Source: JAFIHK01 sp041441455
GTDB lineage: Bacteria > Bacteroidota > Bacteroidia > Bacteroidales > UBA932
Length of the DNA: 10,960 nt
Assembly: GCA_041441455.1 (NCBI GenBank)
Contig: JASDTB010000081.1
Coordinates: forward strand, 1 to 10,960
Direction: 5' to 3'
Shown here: piece after piece, positions 6,192-10,960 of the stretch
How positions within the stretch are numbered: position 1 is the stretch's first letter
Layout of the letters: each line of letters starts with the position of its first letter
Made by a program: the position numbers and the translations under genes
The notes under the pieces: model-generated
Databases searched by the model: none
Seen by the model: only the letters and a program-made list of their open reading frames with translations
Told to the model about the DNA's origin: nothing

Positions 6192-8306
6192 TTAATTGAT
6201 AAAGAGTTTTGTAAAGTTTGGAAAAGACTTGTCTATGCAATTGATATTATCTAATCTTACAATGTGCTTCCCCGAAGACGCAGAGCCAATTAGAGCCATT
6301 GCAATTCTATGGTCGTTGTGAGCACTGCAGCTGCCGTTTTTAAGAACCGAGTGTGTAATACTCATTTCGTCTCCATGAATTTCAATTTTTGCTCCAATTT
6401 TAGTGAACTCCTCAAAAAGCGCAGCTGCTCTATCGCTCTCTTTGTTGAAAAGACGGCTAACTCCTTTGATAGTGCTAGTTCCTTTGCAGTGTAGGGCAAG
6501 TAAAACCAAGGCAGGGAAAAGGTCTGGGGAGTCTGAGGCATCGAAGACGAAAGGCTTGAGGCTTCCACTTTTTGATTTGACCTCAATCATATTTTTAAGA
6601 TCGGAGTTCATTTTTTCTGAAATTTGATAGCTGCTGTCGGTATCTCCACACACTAATACATTCGACAACTCTGTCTCCTGAGTAATTCTGGCTCCAGATA
6701 ATTTCAGGACTTCAAAGATTTTCTCATCAGCCTGACCTGTTTTTAGTGCTAAATTAGAGACCTTTATGCCATCGGTGAGGGCACCAATCACTAATGGAAC
6801 CGACGCAGAGCTCCAATCTCCCTCAATTGTTATGTTTTGAGGACTGATAAAAGATTGATTAGGTGCTATAGTGTACTCTTTATAATCTCTATTTTCGAAT
6901 GAAACACCAAATTTTTTGAGTGTAGTAGCGGTAATATCAATATATGGAGTGCTTTTTGGATTGGAAACATGTACTTTAGAAACGCTGTTTGCAAAACTCA
7001 GTGCATATAAAAAACCAGATACTAGTTGAGATCCATACTCTCCATTAATGTGGATAGTATTGTTTGTTAAATTGCCAGATATCCTTAATGGTAGCTGAGG
7101 TTTATTCGTGTTGGGTGACTCAGAGTGTGTTTTAAATCCAGCTTGATTCAACGCAGAGACACATTCACTCATATCTCGAGTGAGCAGTGATCCCTCCCCG
7201 TCAATTACTATAGACTTTCCTGTTTCGTTCACTAACATTGCTGCAACAGGAATGATGATTCTACTCAAAAGTCCAGACTCTTTTGTGTTTATGATAATCT
7301 CATTGGTGGAGTTTTTTACCATCTCCTTCAATTCCAAAAAGCCAGGACTAGAGATCTCAAGATAATCCTGCTCTAATTCGCTGAAGGCAGTACTAATAGC
7401 GCCGCTATATTTTCCTGCTAACGGAGGTCTTCCGTAAAAACCTCTCTCCACTCGCTTAATCGACACTCCTAACTTACTAAAGAGATCGATTGCACCTTCG
7501 CTGTCGTTGCATGGAGTGTATCCATAGATTCTGGTCTTCCCTTTGGCAAGGGATGCCGCAATTATTGCTCTTTGGGAGTGGCTTTTTGAAGCAGGAGCTG
7601 TAATTCTGGGAAAGATTGAGAGTCTTTTGAATTCAAAAGGATAGTTATCGGGAGAGATAAATTTGTTATACTCTTCAAGTGTAAACTGACCTGAAGCAGT
7701 AGCTTCTTGATCATTTGGTGCAACGTAAAGAAATGGAGAACCAAGTTGAACTGCCAAAGATCTTGTGAATTTGCCTCTGTCTCCCATGCAGAAAACTAAC
7801 AATGAAGAGGGATCAAACTCTCTGTAAAGAGAGATAACTGTTGAGCAGTCATCAATTTTACTTGCATAAGTTGCAATTTTACACAAATCAGCTCCCAATG
7901 AAACCATGTATTTAATTGTCTCACATAGCTCCTCTTTTGGAGGGGTAAATGTGTGAAAATGTTTAGATAAGATTAGCTTTATTGATGCAATTTTACATAG
8001 TTGGATGAACTCCTCTAAAAACTCTTGGGGTTCATCTATATCCATGTCTATGTATTTGTTTGTATAGGCGCCTGGGTTCTCTCTCATGCATTTGACAACA
8101 ATCAAAAGTCGTCTTCGACACTCTTCGATAGATAGCTCTTCGGAACTTCTACATGTTGCAATTAATGCCCTTTTTGACGAAAAAAGTCTGCAAATCTCAC
8201 AATCCTTAAGGTTTGCAAGGTCGAGCCTGATTTCTGCCAAATCGCATTTTGGCAAAAGAGCTTCAATCTCCTCTATATTATTGTTTTTTATACTTAGACA
8301 AATCAT
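6192..8306 (-). CDS. aroDA: AroD-AroA fusion: type I 3-dehydroquinase and EPSP synthase
   Basis: A 704-residue bifunctional protein. Residues 1 to about 218 are a type I 3-dehydroquinate dehydratase (step 3): AEIRLD at 24-29, IATCR at 49-53, His116 in LILSKHFHTF and the Schiff-base Lys143 in ADLCKIA. Their 27-residue spacing equals that of E. coli His143/Lys170. CMGDRGKFTR (173-182) and SGQF (205-208) complete the fold. Residues from about 228 to 704 are EPSP synthase (step 6): K241-S242 with R246, R377, SQ at 426-427, D595 in SPDLFPAL, KESDR at 622-626, DHR at 665-667 and K693 in DKSFPNF. All main catalytic positions are present in both halves, so both are probably active. There is no stop or frameshift at the short linker. 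The start overlaps the end of aroB by 29 bases; MICLSI is the natural first strand of dehydroquinase and supports this ATG. The symbol aroDA is descriptive. Confidence 0.93.
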   Translation of the reverse strand: MICLSIKNNNIEEIEALLPKCDLAEIRLDLANLKDCEICRLFSSKRALIATCRSSEELSIEECRRRLLIVVKCMRENPGAYTNKYIDMDIDEPQEFLEEFIQLCKIASIKLILSKHFHTFTPPKEELCETIKYMVSLGADLCKIATYASKIDDCSTVISLYREFDPSSLLVFCMGDRGKFTRSLAVQLGSPFLYVAPNDQEATASGQFTLEEYNKFISPDNYPFEFKRLSIFPRITAPASKSHSQRAIIAASLAKGKTRIYGYTPCNDSEGAIDLFSKLGVSIKRVERGFYGRPPLAGKYSGAISTAFSELEQDYLEISSPGFLELKEMVKNSTNEIIINTKESGLLSRIIIPVAAMLVNETGKSIVIDGEGSLLTRDMSECVSALNQAGFKTHSESPNTNKPQLPLRISGNLTNNTIHINGEYGSQLVSGFLYALSFANSVSKVHVSNPKSTPYIDITATTLKKFGVSFENRDYKEYTIAPNQSFISPQNITIEGDWSSASVPLVIGALTDGIKVSNLALKTGQADEKIFEVLKLSGARITQETELSNVLVCGDTDSSYQISEKMNSDLKNMIEVKSKSGSLKPFVFDASDSPDLFPALVLLALHCKGTSTIKGVSRLFNKESDRAAALFEEFTKIGAKIEIHGDEMSITHSVLKNGSCSAHNDHRIAMALIGSASSGKHIVRLDNINCIDKSFPNFTKLFIN

Positions 8307-9294
8307 AAAACATCTGAGTTAGATCTTTTGTTTCTATTTTCTGAACTACTACATTACCAATGCTTTTAGGAAGAATAAATTGGATGTGGTTGGAGCTCTT
8401 CTTTTTATCCTTCAAAATAGCATCGCTTAACTTCTCACTATTAGCTATCAAATTGGTCTCATATCCAATTTCGGTAAATTCTCTTAAGATTGTATTAGCC
8501 ATTGAGATGTCTGCAATTCCTAGCATTGAAGAGAGGAATGATGCATCAATAATACCAGCGGCTACTGCTTTTCCGTGACTTACTCCCAATACCTTTTCGT
8601 AGGCATGAGCAAATGTATGGCCAAGATTTAACAAGATTCTCTCTCCCTTCTCAAAGGGATCTTTTGTCACAATTTGTGATTTATAGTCTGCGGCAAGCTT
8701 TACTAGATCATAAAATTTTGCAGAGTCGAATCGTTCTTTAATGGCAAGATCGGCACAATTTCTAAATGCAGACGGATCGCAGATAATAAAGATCTTCAAC
8801 ATTTCGGCTAACCCTTCCAAGAGTTCGTCCTTATTGAGCGTTTTTAAAAATTGTGGGCAAATTAGAGTGGAAATAGGTTGTCTAATTGTGCCTAATACGT
8901 TTTTGTATCCTTCGAAATTGATCCCGTTTTTTCCCCCAATAGCAGCGTCGGTTTGAGCTAGAAGAGTTGTGGGAACTAGAATACAATCGATTCCTCTCAT
9001 GTAGATTGATGCACAAAAAGCAACTAAGTCTGTAGTAGTTCCGCCTCCAACACCAACAAGCAAACTAGATCTGTCTGCCCCGTTCTCTAGAAGGAAACGT
9101 GTAATTGAATCAACTCCTGAAAATGATTTCATCTTTTCAGATGCATCAATCTCCAATGTAGGGGTCTTTAAAATATCAGAATACCAGTGAGTTATATTGT
9201 TGTCTATAACGGTAAAAATTGTTCTCTCCTTTGGGAGGAGAGAGTTGAGATCTTGTAGCTGATCGCTATAAACTATATTGACAAGTTCGCTCAT
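8278..9294 (-). CDS. aroB: 3-dehydroquinate synthase
   Basis: AroB cyclises DAHP to 3-dehydroquinate using NAD and a divalent metal (step 2 of the shikimate pathway). The 338-residue protein has the glycine-rich NAD loop GGGTTTDLVAF at 83-93, YMRGI at 98-102, and VPTTLLAQTDAAIGGKNGIN at 107-126. Likely metal ligands are Glu164 (GLAEMLK), His226 (NLGHTFAHAYE) and His240 (SHGKAVAAG). DKKKSSNHIQFILP at 296-309 is the usual late Lys-rich motif. Two positions differ from the textbook pattern: TTD instead of V-x-GD in the NAD loop, and HGKAV where HGEAV is common. Neither removes a ligand. Its ATG overlaps the GNAT stop as ATGA, and its last 29 bases overlap the start of the AroD-AroA fusion. The product feeds directly into that fusion's first domain. 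Confidence 0.95.
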   Translation of the reverse strand: MSELVNIVYSDQLQDLNSLLPKERTIFTVIDNNITHWYSDILKTPTLEIDASEKMKSFSGVDSITRFLLENGADRSSLLVGVGGGTTTDLVAFCASIYMRGIDCILVPTTLLAQTDAAIGGKNGINFEGYKNVLGTIRQPISTLICPQFLKTLNKDELLEGLAEMLKIFIICDPSAFRNCADLAIKERFDSAKFYDLVKLAADYKSQIVTKDPFEKGERILLNLGHTFAHAYEKVLGVSHGKAVAAGIIDASFLSSMLGIADISMANTILREFTEIGYETNLIANSEKLSDAILKDKKKSSNHIQFILPKSIGNVVVQKIETKDLTQMFYDLSKYKKQ

Positions 9295-9743
9295 AATGTC
9301 TTTCTCATTAGATATTCATCAAATCCGTCTAGAACAAAGTTGTCTAACTTACCAACGATTTTGAATCCGTGATTTTCGTAAAATTTAATTGCGCCTGAGT
9401 TGAAAGTGGAGACGCAAAGAAAGAAATTCTTTGAATATGTAGATATGTGTGATTCGCAAAAATGAAGGGCCTCATCGCCAATTCCTGCGCCGCGATACTC
9501 TGCAGAGATGCAGATTGACTGAAGATAGCCTCGGAATGAGCCTGCATCCTGAATTACAATAACTCCTGCGATTTGGTCATTGACCTTGATTGCAACTACA
9601 GTTTTGGCTACACCAGAGAGTGATTTTAAACAATCTTCATAGCCTTTTTTTAAAGTAATCCAAGGCTCAGAATTAGACATAATTCGAGCGAATTCAGAGA
9701 AATTTCTTTCGTCAGATTGGATTTCAAAAATTGGTTTCATCAT
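9291..9743 (-). CDS. GNAT-family N-acetyltransferase leading the aro operon
   Basis: A 150-residue protein with one GNAT fold, which transfers an acetyl group from acetyl-CoA to an amine. Motif A contains the CoA pyrophosphate-binding loop RGAGIG at 84-89 after the beta strand LQSICIS. Motif B is NSGAIKFYENHGFKIVGKLDNF at about 115-136. SEPWITL (25-31) is part of the substrate-side N-terminus. The substrate cannot be told from sequence: protein N-terminus, small amine or antibiotic are all possible. The ATG at 9743 (or the next one at 9740) is chosen. A TTG 6 bases upstream lies inside the candidate -7 promoter box, so it cannot be transcribed from that promoter. The stop overlaps the aroB ATG (ATGA), so the gene is co-translated with the aromatic genes. 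I see no sequence reason for that link. Confidence 0.85.
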   Translation of the reverse strand: MMKPIFEIQSDERNFSEFARIMSNSEPWITLKKGYEDCLKSLSGVAKTVVAIKVNDQIAGVIVIQDAGSFRGYLQSICISAEYRGAGIGDEALHFCESHISTYSKNFFLCVSTFNSGAIKFYENHGFKIVGKLDNFVLDGFDEYLMRKTL

Positions 9744-9746
9744 ACA

Positions 9747-9754
9747 CAAATCTA
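9747..9754 (-). promoter_or_regulatory. Candidate -7 box for the GNAT-aroB-aroDA-aroC operon
   Basis: On the minus strand this reads TAGATTTG, an exact match to TAnnTTTG. A start site 5-7 bases downstream would fall at or next to the ATG pair (9743, 9740), giving a nearly leaderless mRNA. No TTG or TTTG is found at the expected -33 distance, so the promoter call is tentative. Confidence 0.45.
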
Positions 9755-9813
9755 CAAATAATTTAAGAATCGGATATTCTTTTTCTAAAAAGCGATATAA
9801 CTTTCGTAAGTGA

Positions 9814-9844
9814 TTGTTTAAGATATGTTTGAGTAGTAGATTTG
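9814..9844 (+). promoter_or_regulatory. Candidate promoter(s) for the ComM-family gene
   Basis: TTG (9814-9816), 20 bases, then TAGATTTG (9837-9844) fits the Bacteroidota -33/-7 arrangement. The ATG at 9853 is only 8 bases after the -7 box, so the leader would be a few bases at most. A second exact match, TATGTTTG (9824-9831), lies 13 bases upstream and would give a leader of about 15 bases; its -33 element (TTTC near 9802) is weaker. The two may be alternative promoters. Confidence 0.55.
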
Positions 9845-9852
9845 AAATAAAA

Positions 9853-10960
9853 ATGCTTTGCAGAACATATTGTGGAACATGCCTTGGTGTTGATGCTGTG
9901 ACTGTTACAATTGAAGTAGATGTTACACCAGGAATAAGTTTTTATTTAGTTGGATTACCAGATAGTGCAGTCAGAGAGAGTCAACAAAGAATTACTACTG
10001 CGCTACAATCTATAGGGTGTAAGATCCCTGGCAGACGGATTGTAATTAACATGGCACCAGCGGACCTAAAGAAGGAGGGCTCTGCCTATGATTTAGCAAT
10101 TGCAGCAGGAATAATATGTGCCTCTGGTCAGCATGAGTTTCCTAATATTGAGAAATTTATGATTATGGGAGAGTTGGCGCTTGATGGTTCGATTAGACCT
10201 GTAAGAGGAGTGCTCCCTGTGGCAGAGCATGCTAGAAAACAGGGCTTTGCTGCATGTCTGTTTCCGATAGAATCGGCAGCCGAGGCGCTAGAGATTGAGG
10301 GGATTGAGATTTATGGTGTGCACGATCTAGAGGAGGTTGTCTCAATTTTGTTGGGCGAGGGTCGGATAGAACCATTGTCGAAAGTTGTGTCTGAGAATCA
10401 TAATGTCAGACTTTATAAAGAGTACGATTTCTGCGATATTAAGGGGCAAAGTGGTGCAAAAAGAGCAATGGAGGTTGCGGCAGCTGGGGCACATCACATT
10501 TTGATGAATGGATCACCCGGCACAGGTAAAAGCTTCCTCGCAAAAGCACTTCCCTCTATTTTGCCCTTAATGAACAGAGACGAGTCTGTAGAGACCAGCA
10601 AAATTTATTCTGTTGCGGGGGGTGGACAATATAAAGGGGGCGGATTAATTAAAGAGAGACCTTTTAGATCGCCTCACCACTCTTCGAGCATTTACGCCCT
10701 AACTGGTGGAGGTGTTAATTCTCTCCCAGGTGAGATATCTTTAGCTCACAATGGTGTCCTTTACCTAGACGAAATCGCAGAATTCCCTAAACATGTCTTG
10801 GAGATTCTCAGACAGCCACTCGAAGATAGACAGATATCAATCTCAAGGATGAAACACAAAATAACCTACCCCAGTAACTTTATGTTGGTTGCTTCGATGA
10901 ATCCCTGCCCTTGTGGGTATTATGGTGAAAATGACGGAAGGTGTGTCTGCTCTCCTTTTC
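9853..10960 (+). CDS. comM: ComM/YifB-family Mg-chelatase-like AAA+ ATPase (3' truncated)
   Basis: The first 369 codons of a protein usually near 510 residues; the reading frame is open to the window end. ComM is a hexameric helicase that drives branch migration when incoming DNA is recombined during natural transformation, though homologues occur in many non-competent bacteria. Seen in order: the N-terminal domain (LGVDAVTVTIEVDV, YLVGLPDSAVRES, INMAPADLKKEGSAYDL), Walker A GSPGTGKS at 220-227 (first Pro of the usual GPPGTGKT replaced by Ser), FRSPHHSSS at 271-279, Walker B GVLYLDEI at 301-308, and the beginning of the Cys cluster CPCGYYG (352-358) with C364 and C366. The ATG at 9853 matches the family start. 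The first ten residues hold three Cys (C3, C7, C10), which is unusual. It is divergent from the aro operon. The symbol is given by family, not proven function. Confidence 0.92.
   Translation, partial: MLCRTYCGTCLGVDAVTVTIEVDVTPGISFYLVGLPDSAVRESQQRITTALQSIGCKIPGRRIVINMAPADLKKEGSAYDLAIAAGIICASGQHEFPNIEKFMIMGELALDGSIRPVRGVLPVAEHARKQGFAACLFPIESAAEALEIEGIEIYGVHDLEEVVSILLGEGRIEPLSKVVSENHNVRLYKEYDFCDIKGQSGAKRAMEVAAAGAHHILMNGSPGTGKSFLAKALPSILPLMNRDESVETSKIYSVAGGGQYKGGGLIKERPFRSPHHSSSIYALTGGGVNSLPGEISLAHNGVLYLDEIAEFPKHVLEILRQPLEDRQISISRMKHKITYPSNFMLVASMNPCPCGYYGENDGRCVCSPF

Noticed and set aside
6309..6627. Open frames on the plus strand within the aroDA region
   Set aside because: They oppose a gene with clear domain matches, show no recognisable motifs and lack promoters; they are antisense shadows.
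8573..8575. Lys instead of Glu in the AroB HGEAV-like motif as an inactivating change
   Set aside because: The metal-binding His is kept, other ligands are intact, and this position appears variable in the family, so loss of activity is not supported.
9747..9749. TTG as the start of the GNAT gene
   Set aside because: The TTG is part of a candidate -7 promoter box, and two ATG codons follow within nine bases.

Overview
The window looks like chromosomal DNA from a member of the Bacteroidota, probably Bacteroidales-like. The ribosomal proteins have the Bacteroidota forms (L22 starting MGARKKVAAE, L2 with NPVDHPMGGGEGR). Genes generally lack a consistent Shine-Dalgarno sequence, and Bacteroidota-type -7 promoter boxes (TAnnTTTG) precede genes on both strands. 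The species cannot be named from this sequence alone.

Positions 1-3873 (+) hold the middle of the S10 ribosomal protein operon: rplC (5' end missing), rplD, rplW, rplB, rpsS, rplV and rpsC, closely packed in the classical order. The operon then stops: a strong intrinsic terminator with a GAAA tetraloop lies 20 bases after rpsC. The usual continuation (rplP, rpmC, rpsQ and the spc genes) is absent here. S3 also carries an unusual Gly/Arg/Asn/Gln-rich tail.

Positions 3874-5214 (+) hold a separate unit: a TAnnTTTG promoter and a secreted class C beta-lactamase-fold serine hydrolase. It ends 11 bases from the convergent aroC.

Positions 9743-5226 (-) form a tightly coupled four-gene unit, in transcription order: a GNAT acetyltransferase, aroB, an aroD-aroA fusion and aroC. 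It encodes steps 2, 3, 6 and 7 of the shikimate pathway, in pathway order. DAHP synthase, shikimate dehydrogenase (aroE) and shikimate kinase must lie elsewhere. The fusion joins two non-consecutive enzymes (type I dehydroquinase and EPSP synthase) and is the most distinctive protein here. AroC is short and carries a GGGHTSGR motif instead of the common GGGRSSAR.

Positions 9744-9852 form a divergent promoter region. The same 9-base GTAGATTTG element appears on each strand, so close to each ATG that both transcripts may be nearly leaderless.

Positions 9853-10960 (+) hold the first 369 codons of a ComM/YifB-family AAA+ ATPase (Mg-chelatase-like), cut by the window end. No tRNA, rRNA, CRISPR array, IS element or other mobile-element hallmark was seen, and no gene-free stretch exceeds about 150 bases. 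I found no clear new biological system. The real oddities are the AroD-AroA fusion with its atypical EPSP synthase loop, the shortened S10 operon, and the acetyltransferase leading the aro operon.
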